A DNA stretch of 64,000 bases from CAUZIB01 sp963663925 (GCA_965237405.1 OZ250139.1:3286001-3350000), one strand, 5' to 3'. Counted from the stretch's first letter, positions 26,484-35,370 are shown. Translations and numbers: made by a program. Notes: a model not told the origin generated them from the letters alone.

Positions 26484-27949
26484 CACTCGGCGCCCGCCCC
26501 CAACAGCGCCAGGTAATCCGTCGCCGCAGTCATCGCCACGCGGGCGGCCGGCAGATGTGGATACTGCGCCAGATCGAGCCGGGGCGGCCGGTGGTCGAGG
26601 CGGCACAGCACGAGATGCTTGACGGCGTCGAAGCCGATCGCGCCCAGGGCGAGGGCGTCGCCCACGGCGCCGCTGACGTGGTCGAGTCGAAAGTCCTCCA
26701 GCAGTCGCAACACCTGCACGTACTCGCGCGTGCCCGCCTTGCCCAGCCGCGCCTCCAACCGCCGCCGCAGCCCGAGAAACGCCGCCGGCAGCGCCCACCC
26801 GGCGAGGGGCGCCGCTTGATCGAACGCGCCGGTCTTGCGCTCCAACAAGGCCAGGTAGTGCAGCGGATCGAAGATCAACGCTTCACGCTCGTAGCTGCGC
26901 CGATGGCGGGCGATCTCGTCACGGCCGCACACGATCACGACGTCGTCCACGTAGCCTTTCACCACTACCTCGCGGTGGCCGTACGCGGTCGGCACCGAGT
27001 AGTCGTTGAGGCGGTAGCGCACTAGCGACAACGACGTGACCCGCGTCGCGCGCCGGTCGCAGGCGTCATACGGGACGGGCGGCAACGGCAGCAACGCGTC
27101 GCGGTCTCGCGCGAAGCGCTCCCCGATCGTCTCGGTGTGCCGGCGCAACCGGTGCCCGCGCCGCGCGCGGCACTGACGCGCGACGTCGGCGTTCAAGGCC
27201 TCCCAACTGGGGAACCGTGGGACCGGCACGCAGAAGTTGCGGCGCGCGTAGCCGACCAGCCCTTCCACCTTGCCTTTATCGTTGCCCTTGCCCGGCCGCC
27301 CGAAGCGGGCGTCGAACAAGTAGTGCGACTGGAGCTCGCTGAACACCCGCGCCACTGCCAGCTTGGTGTTGTCGTAGACGATGCGCCGCGGCACCCCGTC
27401 GAAGTAGCCGAACGCGGCGTTGTGCCCGTCGCAGAACGCCTCCGTCGTCTCGGCGGGAAACGCCTTCACGAACCCGTCGTCGCTGTGCGGGAGATCCACG
27501 ACCAGGTAGTGCGCCTTGCACTCGACGCCCGCGATGACCACCAGTGCTTCGCCGAAATCGGCCTGGGCGTCGCCCGGCGGATGCGCGAGCGGCACGAACA
27601 TCTCCTGCCCGCCCAGCGTCTTGGCGCGCACGTAGTCTTTGACGATCGTGTAGCCGCCCGTGAAGGCGTGCTCCGCGCGCAACCGTTCCCAGATGCGCTT
27701 GGCCGTGTGGCGTTGTTTCTTCGGGCGCTGCTGATCGTCGCCGAGGATCTGATCAATCACCCCGGTGAAGCCGTCGAGCTTCGGACACCGGACCGGCTGC
27801 GCGCGCCGATACCCCGGCGGCACGCTGTAGCGCAGCATCTTGCGCACCGTCTCGCGGGCCAGTCCAAAGCGCCGCGCCGCCGCGCGCTCGCTCAACCCCT
27901 CCACATAGACGCTACGCCGCACCTCCGCATAGAGCTCCACTCGATACAT
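26483..27949 (-). CDS. istA: IS21 transposase IstA
   Basis: A protein of about 488 residues from ATG 27949 (MYRVELYAEVRRSVYVEGLSE). It has an N-terminal HTH (RAAARRFGLARETVRKML), then the DDE core: GDAQADFGEALV (Asp), IVYDNTKLAV (Asp) and GNDKGKVEGLVGYARRNF (Glu). A C-terminal Mu-type barrel follows (SVPTAYGHREVVVKGY). The length is full for IstA. It is translationally coupled to istB. No lesions are visible, so this element may be active. Confidence 0.92.
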   Translation of the reverse strand: MYRVELYAEVRRSVYVEGLSERAAARRFGLARETVRKMLRYSVPPGYRRAQPVRCPKLDGFTGVIDQILGDDQQRPKKQRHTAKRIWERLRAEHAFTGGYTIVKDYVRAKTLGGQEMFVPLAHPPGDAQADFGEALVVIAGVECKAHYLVVDLPHSDDGFVKAFPAETTEAFCDGHNAAFGYFDGVPRRIVYDNTKLAVARVFSELQSHYLFDARFGRPGKGNDKGKVEGLVGYARRNFCVPVPRFPSWEALNADVARQCRARRGHRLRRHTETIGERFARDRDALLPLPPVPYDACDRRATRVTSLSLVRYRLNDYSVPTAYGHREVVVKGYVDDVVIVCGRDEIARHRRSYEREALIFDPLHYLALLERKTGAFDQAAPLAGWALPAAFLGLRRRLEARLGKAGTREYVQVLRLLEDFRLDHVSGAVGDALALGAIGFDAVKHLVLCRLDHRPPRLDLAQYPHLPAARVAMTAATDYLALLGAGAE

Positions 27950-28074
27950 CCCTCCTGTGTTCCACAAAACACCTCCGAAATGCTCGGTGGACCACTCAAG
28001 CGGTCTGGTTTTCCGCCGCCCTCCGGCAGCGTTACGCCGCCGCGCTGTGGTCTATTTTTACGCCGCCGTTCTCA

Positions 28075-28289
28075 CGAACGGCTGACCGGCGCCCTGCTCG
28101 ACCGGCTGACCCATCACGTCCACATCCTGGAGCTGAACGGCGAGAGCTATCGTCTTGCCCACAGCAAGAAGGCCCGGCACCCCGCAGCCGCCCCGGCGTC
28201 CTGAGGCCTCCCTCCGCGACGCCGCCCCACCTGCTGGGTGGTCTACTTTTCCTCCGCCACCGCGGTCTACTTTTGCTCCGCCCTTGACA
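28075..28289 (+). repeat. istB: Inverted duplicate of the IS21 left end with istB 3' codons
   Basis: Reads RLTGALLDRLTHHVHILELN to the AHSKKARHPAAAPAS end of IstB, then the TGA, then the terminal repeat reversed. It is identical by eye to 25628-25842 in reverse. It could arise from a partial second IS21 insertion head to head or from an inversion event. Confidence 0.85.
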
Positions 28290-28427
28290 AGCCGCTTCAA
28301 TTTCCAACTAAGTTTCGCTCACACTCAACACACGGGCTCTGATTGAAGACCGGGAGAATATTTTCTCGGGAGGAGGCTCGGAGCACGTCGCGTGAACCCT
28401 CGGCGTGGGTGATGGAAGAGCGCGGCC

Positions 28428-28544
28428 TCATAGGCGCAGCTGCTCAGGTCGCGATCGAGCCTTGTAGACCTCGCCTATGCCGCCTTCGCCGATGAGGGCC
28501 GTCACGTCGTAATGGCCGAGTCGGGAGCCGACTTGAAGGGCCAT
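28428..28544 (-). pseudogene. Ser/Thr protein kinase N-terminal fragment
   Basis: MALQVGSRLGHYDVTALIGEGGIGEVYKAR is the N-terminal glycine-rich loop of a PknB-type kinase with the leader typical of Acidobacteriota kinases. After 38 codons the frame ends at 28428 and the rest of the kinase is absent. Confidence 0.75.
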
Positions 28545-28617
28545 GGACTGTAAGGCGCTGGACTGCCGCCATTCTACGTCGAAGCAGGAAGCGGCCCCAC
28601 AGGGTATGTTACGCACG

Positions 28618-28770
28618 ATGCTTGCCGACACGCCTATCCCGCTGCGTCGAGAACCCCCAAACGAACCTCAGCCGGAGCCCGAGCCAAATCCGAAACGGGA
28701 CGAGCCACCGCCCCCGGATATGCCGCCGCCGGTCCCGCCGACACCGCCGCCGAGTCAGCCAAGTCTGTGA
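28618..28770 (+). CDS. Small proline-rich ORF, uncertain
   Basis: A 50-codon frame, MLADTPIPLRREPPNEPQPEPEPN, ending in proline repeats (PPPPDMPPPVPPTPPP). Proline-rich short secreted or linker proteins of this kind occur in GC-rich genomes, but composition alone can produce such a frame. No ribosome site of note. Confidence 0.3.
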   Translation: MLADTPIPLRREPPNEPQPEPEPNPKRDEPPPPDMPPPVPPTPPPSQPSL

Positions 28771-28841
28771 CAGCATCTTCGAGAATGACGATGCGCGGCT
28801 TGTAGACGGTGTGATCGTTCAGCTTCAGCGTGGTCTCGGCG

Positions 28842-29093
28842 TTAGCCGGGTGTCCCCTTGGACTTGAGTTGGGCGTCGTTTTCCTTGAGAAAGCTGCGAA
28901 TGTCGTCAGCGGCGTCGAGCAGCCGTGCCCATTGCTCCTTGTAAAGCGACACAGGGAACCGACCCAACCCATACACGGAGAGCGCACCTTTCGGGCTCGC
29001 CTTCATACTTAAGCCTCGCTCGTGCGGCCTCTTGAGCCGTTCGTTCTCTGCCCGCAGTCGCTCGATTTCTGCCTTCAGATCGTCGTCAGTCAT
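28842..29093 (-). CDS. Small conserved hypothetical protein with N-terminal coiled coil
   Basis: An 83-residue protein, MTDDDLKAEIERLRAENERLKRP (heptad-like coiled coil), then GALSVYGLGRFPVSLYKEQWARLLDAADDIRSFLKENDAQLK. The SVYGLGRFPVxLYKEQW stretch is typical of a widespread small family of unknown function. It appears complete. Confidence 0.68.
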   Translation of the reverse strand: MTDDDLKAEIERLRAENERLKRPHERGLSMKASPKGALSVYGLGRFPVSLYKEQWARLLDAADDIRSFLKENDAQLKSKGTPG

Positions 29094-29414
29094 GGTGAAT
29101 ACCTAACGGGTTGGCTCAGCTCGCCGTAGCGCAGTCGCTCGTCAGGGCACAGGTTTCCCTGCTCCGCGCTATGAGAACAAAGAGTTGCCGGGACTTCGAC
29201 CAGTTCGAGGACGAGTGCCTGCTGGCTGTCTGACTCCTCGATTCCGTGTATCGCAGCAATGCCGGGATGGTTTCGCTACACTGACCCGTCTGACCTGCTC
29301 CCTAGCTCTTGGATCGGGTTATCAACGCGAACACGATTCCTGCGAGAACAAGAACCACTGGTGCCAACAGACTAAGTCCAAACAGCAGCGTAGTGAGCGC
29401 ACTTGCAGTGCTAG

Positions 29415-31034
29415 CAGCCTGTCGGACTTAGGCCCGGGTTTTATAATAGGGCTTGTCGAGTCGAGGAGGTCGAAGTAGATGCCGAAGTTCGTACAGCGGC
29501 ACCAGTCGCAGCTGTATTTGCTGCCGCCGGACCTGCGCGATTGGCTGCCGGAGGACGATCTGGCGCACTTCGTGGTTGAGGCGGTGGAACGGGTGCCGCT
29601 GGAGCGGTTCCAGGTAAACGAACGGGGCACCGGATCGGCGCAGTATCACCCGCGGATGATGCTGGCGTTGCTGGTGTACTGCTACGCGAACGGGATCTTC
29701 GGCTCGCGTCGGATCGAGCGGGCGACGTATCGGGACATTGGCGTTCGGTACGTGGCGGCGAACTGTCACCCGGACCACGACACGATCTGCACGTTCCGGC
29801 GCAGCAACTTCGATGCGGTAGCGGAGGCGTTCCTGCAGGTACTGCTGCTGGCGAAGGAGCTGCAGCTGCTGCGTGTTGGGACGGTGAGCGTGGACGGGAC
29901 GAAGGTGGACGCGAACGCGAATAAGCGCAACAGCCTCCGCTACGACCGGGCGGGGGCGTTGCGCGAGCAGTTGCGAGGCGAGATCGAGGGGTTGTTGGAT
30001 CAGGCGGAGCACGCCGACACGGACGCCGCGCCGGACCCGCAGGGTCTGCCGGAGGAGTTGTCGCGGCGGGACAAGCTGCGGGTGAAGCTGGACCGTGCGT
30101 GCGCGGAGTTGGAACGGCGTGCGCAGGCGCGTGCGGACTCGGAGCGGGCGGAGTACGAGCGCAAGGTGGCGGCGCGGGAGCGGCGTACGGGATCGCGCAA
30201 GGGTCGGCACATCAAACCGCCGACGGAAGCGCCGGAGGCGGAGGAGCAGATCAACCTGACGGACGCGGACAGTGCGCTGATGCGCAAGAGCCGGCGCCAT
30301 GAGTACCGCCAGGCGTACAACGCGCAGGCGGCGGTGGATGCCGACGGCAGTCAGTTGGTGTTGGGGGCTAGGGTGAGCGTGTGCGCGAGCGACCGCAACG
30401 AGTTGGTGGCGGATGTGGATGCGATCCCGGCGGCGTTGGGCGCGGCGGATCGGGTACTGGCGGACAGCGGCTACGCGACGGGCAGCGAGGTGTCGCAACT
30501 GGCAGGTCGCGGTGTGGAGGTGTTGGTGGCGACGGGGGCGGAAGGCCAACGGCGCCAGCACGACTTCCGACCGGAGCCGCCGCACCCGCTGGCGAAGGAG
30601 CCGCAGGCGGACTGGATCAAGTCGATGCAGCAGAAGATGGCACTGCCGGAGCACCGGGCGCATTACCGTTTGCGCAAGCAGACGGTGGAGCCGGTGTTCG
30701 GGATCGTGAAGCAGGCGATGGGCTTCCGGCAGTTTCTGCTGCGGGGTCTCGAGAAGGTGGAGGGCGAATGGGCCTTGGTAACGCTGGCGTATAACTGCCG
30801 ACGCTTGCACAACCTCAGGCTGGCATGACGGGGCTATAAGGAGCGGAACTTGGCGTGTTCGCGACCCACCAGAGGCGTCAGAAAGGCCTCCAGGCGCCGT
30901 CAGCGACCGATGGCCAGGAATACAGTCCCCGTTTCGGTCGAAGCGGCCCTCCCGGCACAGAGACACAGGGCGTCGTTCACACAGGTGCCAAGTCGCTTCC
31001 GCGCGCGTTTGCCACGCCCAAGTCCGACAGGCTG
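29415..31034. mobile_element. IS1182-family element, 1,620 bp, CTAG target duplication
   Basis: Perfect 15-bp terminal repeats (CAGCCTGTCGGACTT at 29415, reversed at 31034) are bordered by CTAG at 29411-29414 and 31035-31038. It contains one intact transposase gene. The noncoding 3' part (30829-31034) has no recognisable gene. Confidence 0.9.
29479..30828 (+). CDS. IS1182-family transposase
   Basis: A 449-residue DDE transposase. MPKFVQRHQSQLYLLPPDLRDWLPEDDLAHFVVEAVERV is the DUF772-type N-terminus, GTVSVDGTKVDANANK holds the first Asp, RVLADSGYATGSEV the second, and RKQTVEPVFGIVKQAMGFRQFLLRG the Glu. A charged coiled insertion (about residues 160-250) is normal for the family. It is intact and probably functional, and may also mobilise CTAG-flanked MITEs. 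Confidence 0.92.
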   Translation: MPKFVQRHQSQLYLLPPDLRDWLPEDDLAHFVVEAVERVPLERFQVNERGTGSAQYHPRMMLALLVYCYANGIFGSRRIERATYRDIGVRYVAANCHPDHDTICTFRRSNFDAVAEAFLQVLLLAKELQLLRVGTVSVDGTKVDANANKRNSLRYDRAGALREQLRGEIEGLLDQAEHADTDAAPDPQGLPEELSRRDKLRVKLDRACAELERRAQARADSERAEYERKVAARERRTGSRKGRHIKPPTEAPEAEEQINLTDADSALMRKSRRHEYRQAYNAQAAVDADGSQLVLGARVSVCASDRNELVADVDAIPAALGAADRVLADSGYATGSEVSQLAGRGVEVLVATGAEGQRRQHDFRPEPPHPLAKEPQADWIKSMQQKMALPEHRAHYRLRKQTVEPVFGIVKQAMGFRQFLLRGLEKVEGEWALVTLAYNCRRLHNLRLA

Positions 31035-31269
31035 CTAGGCATGTCCCAGCCTCCTTAACGACACCCAGGTGTTACTCGCGGTCTCCACGCACCTCTCCCC
31101 ACCCCTCGGGACGACGGGTGACCGCATCCGAGCCAAACGCGCCGACCAAAGCCGAGCTGCACTGGCCCTCCTTGGGCTGTGATGGGTTGACCAGGCCGAT
31201 CATACGGGCACTGGTGTCCGGGTCAAGCTCGTGAACAGAACAGCGTGCAGCGATATGACTCGAAGGACA

Positions 31270-31341
31270 CTACGCCTGCGCCGGGAAGTTCATTTTCTTC
31301 AGGAGGGCCCCGAAGCGGGGGTCGGAGCGGAGCGGGTCGAG
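31270..31341 (-). pseudogene. C-terminal tail of a kinase/TPR-type protein
   Basis: The minus strand reads LDPLRSDPRFGALLKKMNFPAQA and a TAG. This resembles the last residues of Acidobacteriota Ser/Thr-kinase-TPR and related regulators (LRxDPRFxxLLxRMNFP). With the kinase N-terminus at 31.8 kb it brackets the HNH gene. Confidence 0.55.
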
Positions 31342-31347
31342 CGGAGG

Positions 31348-31731
31348 CTATGTGTTGCGTTTCAACACATCCGCAAGATTGGCAAACGGCTTATAGGTCG
31401 ACGTGGGTTCTCGCTCATCGCCCGGGGTCGCCGCCCCATACGCGTCAGCTACCTGCTGCCGCGCGTGCTCGTTTTCGTGACAGTAGAGACACAGCAATTC
31501 CCAGTTGCTCCCATCGGGTGGATTGTTGTCGTGGTTATGGTCCCTGTGATGGACCGTAAGCTCGCGAAGCTTCTTGCCGCTGAATTCGCGACCGCACCGC
31601 GCACAGATCCAGGGATATATCTTGAGCGCTTGCTCCCGATAGGTATTGGCCCGTTGATCGCGGTAGCGCTGTGCCTCGACAATAATCGGGTCCTGGCTGT
31701 CGTTCTCTGCTTGGGTCTTCTTTAATGACAT
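31348..31731 (-). CDS. HNH endonuclease, YajD-like
   Basis: A 127-residue protein. ALKIYPWICARCGREFSGKKLRELTVHHRDHNHDNNPPDGSNWELLCLYCHENEH shows two CxxC zinc pairs around the HNH core (VHHRDHNH, NWELLC, H). This is the YajD type, a small HNH nuclease of uncertain substrate. It is complete with its own ATG. It sits between N- and C-terminal scraps of a kinase gene on the same strand. Confidence 0.85.
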   Translation of the reverse strand: MSLKKTQAENDSQDPIIVEAQRYRDQRANTYREQALKIYPWICARCGREFSGKKLRELTVHHRDHNHDNNPPDGSNWELLCLYCHENEHARQQVADAYGAATPGDEREPTSTYKPFANLADVLKRNT

Positions 31732-31797
31732 GTGCGCCGCCTCGAAGCGCCTGTTCTGTCCTGGGAAGAGTGGACGGGTGGACTATGCTGCGCGCCG

Positions 31798-31871
31798 ATG
31801 CCCATGCCGCCTTCGCCGATCTTGGCGGTGACGTCGTAATGGCCGAGGGTGGTGCCGGGTTGTAAAGGCAT
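31798..31871 (-). pseudogene. Ser/Thr protein kinase N-terminal fragment (second copy)
   Basis: MPLQPGTTLGHYDVTAKIGEGGMG is the kinase leader and glycine-rich loop. The frame then passes into unrelated sequence. Compare 28428-28544. Confidence 0.78.
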
Positions 31872-31882
31872 GACCTTGCAAT

Positions 31883-32257
31883 CTAGAAGGCTATCGCTCC
31901 GAGCTTCAGCAAGTCTTTCAGATAGGCCGTCACGTTCGACCTGTTTCTCTTGAAATAGAACGTTCGACCTTGTCCGTTGTCGCTGACGTGGTAGCACTCC
32001 CATCGCTTTTGCCCCAACTCATTAAGCTGCTCGTCCACTTGTGCAAGATCAGCGGGCGACACATGAAGTGAGGTGTATTCGATGGCCCAGAGCGCCTGGA
32101 GTTCTTCCTCCGACAGCTCTCGCAATTCCTCGGCTCTCGTTCGTGCGCCCTCAATCGCCTCCTGAGCCTGGCCTCTCAGGTCAGGCAGCGGAGCTTGCTG
32201 ACATCCAATAGAAAGCAAAGCAACAAAAAGGGCAATCAGTGTGGTTTTCATCTTCAT
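31883..32257 (-). CDS. Small lipoprotein, hypothetical
   Basis: From ATG 32257 (MKMKTTLIALFVALLSIGCQQA) a clear lipoprotein signal with the Cys at about residue 19 is followed by a charged helical part (ALEGARTRAEELRELSEEEL-like heptads) and a compact domain, WECYHVSDNGQGRTFYFKRNRSN. The protein is about 124 residues with low GC. I recall similar uncharacterised lipoproteins in which this domain senses or binds an unknown ligand, but I cannot name a function. It is divergent from its neighbours. Confidence 0.72.
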   Translation of the reverse strand: MKMKTTLIALFVALLSIGCQQAPLPDLRGQAQEAIEGARTRAEELRELSEEELQALWAIEYTSLHVSPADLAQVDEQLNELGQKRWECYHVSDNGQGRTFYFKRNRSNVTAYLKDLLKLGAIAF

Positions 32258-32392
32258 CTCACTCTCTGCTGTCATGGTCTTCTGTGATCTGAGCGACGCC
32301 GTAGTGGTTCAAACTGGCACCGACGTAGGCCTTTCGTTGGAACTGGCGTCAGGCGATCAGGATCGCCCACGAACCTTGCTGGCAGGGTTTTC

Positions 32393-32415
32393 GGTGCTTC
32401 CGCCATCAAGTGTTG
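32393..32415. repeat. Solitary MITE terminal repeat
   Basis: GGTGCTTCCGCCATCAAGTG followed by TTG matches the end of the 166-bp MITE family, 112 bp upstream of full copy A. The rest of this copy is missing. Confidence 0.65.
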
Positions 32416-32504
32416 TTACGCCGCTACAGGCATTGGGATGACAGCAGCAGCTGCCGCCCTGTGCGAGTTGGCGAACACCAGCACGTCGCTCGGCGACGAA
32501 ATCG

Positions 32505-32670
32505 GGTGCTTCCGTCATCAAGTGTTGGTGAAGAGAGCTTAAGCCCTAATCATCCAGATACTTCCAGCCGATTTTGTCGCTGGCACCTCTCTGGCACTGA
32601 ATATCTAGCCTAAGCGGTTTGGTTAGAACGAGATAAGGGCGGGGTAGCAACAGTTGATGGCGGAAGCACC
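32505..32670. mobile_element. 166-bp MITE, copy A
   Basis: The ends are inverted repeats of about 23 bp starting GGTGCTTCCG. The interior (CTTAAGCCCTAATCATCC; TAAGCGGTTTGGTTAGAAC) is shared with copies at 44.5, 47.8 and 51.8 kb. No gene lies inside. No clear target duplication. Confidence 0.8.
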
Positions 32671-33064
32671 CACCTATGGGCAACGAGCTGGCGGTCGATG
32701 AACTCGAAGAGGGGATGATCATCACAAGACTCGGTGGGGTGCTGGGAACGTCCAGGAAAGGCCCCTACAGTCCTACGCTCAATGTGGGATAAAAGGTAGG
32801 TAAGGTCATCAGTATATCTACTAAGTGACTTATTTGTAATTCCTTACAAACACTGCGTTACGGACCGGGAGGAATCCCAACCAGTCCATTTGGGTCCTTC
32901 GTGTCCCTCACCAGCCTTTCTGGCTTGTGCCTTTGCCTGTGCTAGTTTGTGTAAACTAATCCCTGACACGCGGCCCTGAACGGCCATGGTCGGCCACACG
33001 AAAAGAAAGCCGCCCCCGTTTTACCGAGGTCGGCCTCATGGTTCTTGTGGAGTGGGAAGTCTGG
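32671..33064. other. Noncoding stretch
   Basis: No convincing gene. A locally AT-rich part at about 32,790-32,860 could hold a promoter. Nothing else is seen. Confidence 0.4.
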
Positions 33065-33274
33065 CTACCCCAGTTTGACCACGTTCTCGGCAGCCGGGCC
33101 CTTTTGCCCCTGGACCACGTCGAACTCTACCTTCTCGCCTTCGGCTAGGCTCTTGAACCCCCCGCCCTGGATGGCTGAGTGGTGGACGAACACGTCCTTC
33201 TCTCCATCTTCTCGGGTGAGAAAGCCAAAGCCCTTGCTGTCATTGAACCACTTCACGGTGCCTGTTGTTGGCAT
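33065..33274 (-). CDS. Cold-shock protein (CspA family)
   Basis: A 69-residue single CSD protein, GTVKWFNDSKGFGFLTREDGEKDVFVHHSAIQ, with both RNA-binding motifs (KGFGFL = RNP1, DVFVHH = RNP2). It binds single-stranded RNA/DNA and acts as an RNA chaperone. It is complete, and its usual partner genes are absent. About 300 bp without genes precede it on the minus strand and could contain a long 5' leader of the kind that controls csp mRNAs. Confidence 0.95.
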   Translation of the reverse strand: MPTTGTVKWFNDSKGFGFLTREDGEKDVFVHHSAIQGGGFKSLAEGEKVEFDVVQGQKGPAAENVVKLG

Positions 33275-33780
33275 GTTGCTTTCCTGTCAGTTACTCGTCG
33301 GGCGGCGGTCCTGCCGCACGCCGACTACGTGTTAAGTATGCCCGGCGAAGTTGCCCACGTCAGGCCATCCTGGCCAGCGGCGAATTTCACTCGATGTCTC
33401 GTGCTGCCCGCAGGTCGCGTTCAGCCGGAAGCCAGTTACGCGCTCCCTCTCTCGCCGAGAGCGCACGCCACGTTGCTATCCTGCTTTGGTGAGGGTTGGA
33501 GCTTTCAGTTCGGCAGAACGCCGAGGGTTCAGCGGCAAGTCTCAAGAAAGTAGTTACACTAAGTTAACACTCTTTCGCATGTCCGTGTGGAGATTGTTAT
33601 CGTAGAGCTGACGACGGAGTTCACAGCAAGCTAGTGCACAGGTATGCCGATCCCGCCCTTAGCCAGGTCGGCCTCCCGGATCAGTTTGGATGGCCGCAGG
33701 ATGACCGGAAGGAATCCCAGAGCCTGACGGCGGCTCACTTCTGCCCGCTAGATGGGATAATGAATCGGTTTTTAGCGACC
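33275..33780. other. Noncoding stretch upstream of the cold-shock gene
   Basis: No family match. A minus-strand frame near 33640-33740 reads ALGFLPVILRPSKLIREADL then AKGGIGIPVH and a stop, which may be a gene end or chance. The portion next to 33275 may be the csp leader. Confidence 0.35.
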
Positions 33781-35127
33781 TGTGGGTGGCGAATTCGTAG
33801 GAATCCGACATCGTTCGATCTTCGGGTCCCGTGAGCCGGGAGTCCCCCGCGACGTTGTCGCGATGGCATGAGTAAGGCGTGCAGCTGACGCACGGCCCTG
33901 CTGTGTCGCGATAGACGTCGAACGCGGGCGCGTCGACCCGCTCGCCACCGTCTTCGCTGGTCAGATGTCACGCCGCGATCGGCGTCTGATAGAGACCACG
34001 GCAATGCGCGTCCCATCGGTAGCGGTCGAGCCGTGCGACATCCTTTCGTATCGGGACGGGCGTCCGCCCGTCCAACGACGCATGGGCCCGATGCGCATTG
34101 TAGAAGTCCTGGAAGGCCACCAGTTTGTCTTCCAAGTCCGACGCAGACCAGAACAGCAGCTGATCCACGCATTCTCGTCGCCGCGTGCCGATCAACCGTT
34201 CGACAAACGGATGCGACAGCGGCACATACGGCACACTCTTCACCTCGGTCACCTGCAGCACCCGCAGGTTGGCGCGCCATGGGTGAAACCGATACAGCGG
34301 GTCGTGGTCGGAGCTGAGGCGCGTCGGACGCGAGAGCCCTCGAATCGCATGGTTGAACATACGGCACAGGGCCCGGCCATCCACGGTTCCAGCATGGATG
34401 CCAAAGCCGACGATCCGCCGCGTGTATTGGTCCATCACTACCAGCACCCAATGGCTTCGCAGGATCGCCGACTCGCACCGGAACAGGTCGATGCTCCACA
34501 GGCTATCCTTCGCATGCCCCAGGAACGTCAGCCAGAACGGACCACTCGAGTGGGGTGCCGGTCGATCGTGCGTAGCGAGCACTCGGCGCACCACGTCCTT
34601 GTCGCTGTCGACCGCACAGGCGAGCGCGATCTGTTGTGCGATCCGCGGCCAGCCCCACCTGGGGTTGCGCCGCTTCATGTCGACGATGGCGTCGACTAGG
34701 TCTTTGGGCGGACCCTTGGGTCCTGTGCGGCGGCGCTTCGGTGAAAACAGCAGTCGGTATTTACGTTGGCGCAACGTTCGATGGAAGTTCAGGATCGTCG
34801 ACGGTCTGAGCACGATCGCCGAGCGGAACACACGAGCCGGGCGCATGAACAGCGCACAGACACCGGCGAGGATCCGATCCGACGCGCAGAGATTCGGCGC
34901 CCGGTGTCGCGAGCGATTCAGCATGAGCAGTTGCTGCTTGACCAAGAGCGATTCGGCGACGACAGACCGTAGACCGCCGGGGCCCATGAGCCGCGCCAGG
35001 GTGGCGATCAGGTGAACCAGTAGGATGATCGGGTCGCGCATCGGGACATCCTAGCGACCACGCCCAGGATCACAAGACTTGATAATCTCAACGGATTGCG
35101 GGGCTGATTAGAAATTCGCCACCCACA
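33781..35127. mobile_element. Integrase-core IS element, 1,347 bp, inserted in a sister copy
   Basis: Terminal repeats TGTGGGTGGCGAATT at 33781 and reversed at 35127. It contains one complete transposase gene. Immediately to the right lies a 242-bp remnant of the same family that starts inside the transposase gene, so one copy inserted into another. Confidence 0.82.
33968..35041 (-). CDS. Integrase-core DDE transposase (IS3/IS481-like)
   Basis: A complete 357-residue protein: MRDPIILLVHLIATLARLMG (hydrophobic start), basic linker KQQLLMLNRSRHRAPNL, HTH (WGWPRIAQQIALACAV), then the rve core with SLWSIDLFRCE, LSSDHDPLY and HPFVERLIGTRRRECVDQ as the DDE residues. It is homologous along its length to the protein at 21814-22905. 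No lesion is visible. Confidence 0.85.
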   Translation of the reverse strand: MRDPIILLVHLIATLARLMGPGGLRSVVAESLLVKQQLLMLNRSRHRAPNLCASDRILAGVCALFMRPARVFRSAIVLRPSTILNFHRTLRQRKYRLLFSPKRRRTGPKGPPKDLVDAIVDMKRRNPRWGWPRIAQQIALACAVDSDKDVVRRVLATHDRPAPHSSGPFWLTFLGHAKDSLWSIDLFRCESAILRSHWVLVVMDQYTRRIVGFGIHAGTVDGRALCRMFNHAIRGLSRPTRLSSDHDPLYRFHPWRANLRVLQVTEVKSVPYVPLSHPFVERLIGTRRRECVDQLLFWSASDLEDKLVAFQDFYNAHRAHASLDGRTPVPIRKDVARLDRYRWDAHCRGLYQTPIAA

Positions 35128-35369
35128 CGCAGAGATTCGGCGCCCGGTGCCGCGAGCGATTCAGCATGAGCAGTTGCTGCTTGACCAAGACCGATTCAGC
35201 CACGACAGACCGCAGGCCGCCGGGGCCCATCAGCCGGGCCAGGGTGGCGATCAGGTGCACCAGCAGGATGATCGGGTCGCGCATCGGAACATCCTAGCGA
35301 CCACTCCCAGGATCACCAAACTTGATAATCTCAACGGATTGCGGGCTGAGTAGTAATTCGCCACCCACA
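35128..35369 (-). pseudogene. 5' remnant of the same IS family
   Basis: The first roughly 50 transposase codons (ending at NRSRHRAPNLCA) plus the right terminal repeat (AATTCGCCACCCACA reversed, 35355-35369) are present at high identity to the neighbouring full element. The rest is missing. Confidence 0.8.
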
Positions 35370-35370
35370 C

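Larger units (their letters stand above)
25628..28289. mobile_element. IS21-family element with a duplicated inverted end
   Basis: istA and istB lie on the minus strand. The outer 215 bp at 25628-25842 (terminal repeat plus last 43 istB codons) recur in inverted orientation at 28075-28289, beyond the usual IS21 right end at about 28000-28074 (GTGGTCTATTTTTACGCC). No target duplication is visible at 25627/28290. Confidence 0.85.
29302..31042 (-). pseudogene. 38-codon single-membrane-span peptide gene interrupted by IS1182
   Basis: Removing the IS1182 element and one CTAG restores an open frame on the minus strand. It has AAGGAGG at 31050-31056, ATG at 31042, codons for MPS, then after the element TASALTTLLFGLSLLAPVVL and on through a second hydrophobic stretch to RSKS and a TAG at 29302-29304. 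The IS entered after codon 2. The peptide is one long hydrophobic helix with a basic end, as in small membrane regulators or type I toxins. Function unknown. Confidence 0.72.

Noticed and set aside
27137..28204. 355-codon plus-strand frame antisense to istA
   Set aside because: Only its last 43 codons (the duplicated istB end) are real protein; the rest is an istA shadow.
29428..30966. 512-codon open frame antisense to the IS1182 transposase
   Set aside because: It is low-complexity Arg/His/Leu and mirrors the GC-rich third positions of the real transposase gene; no family match.
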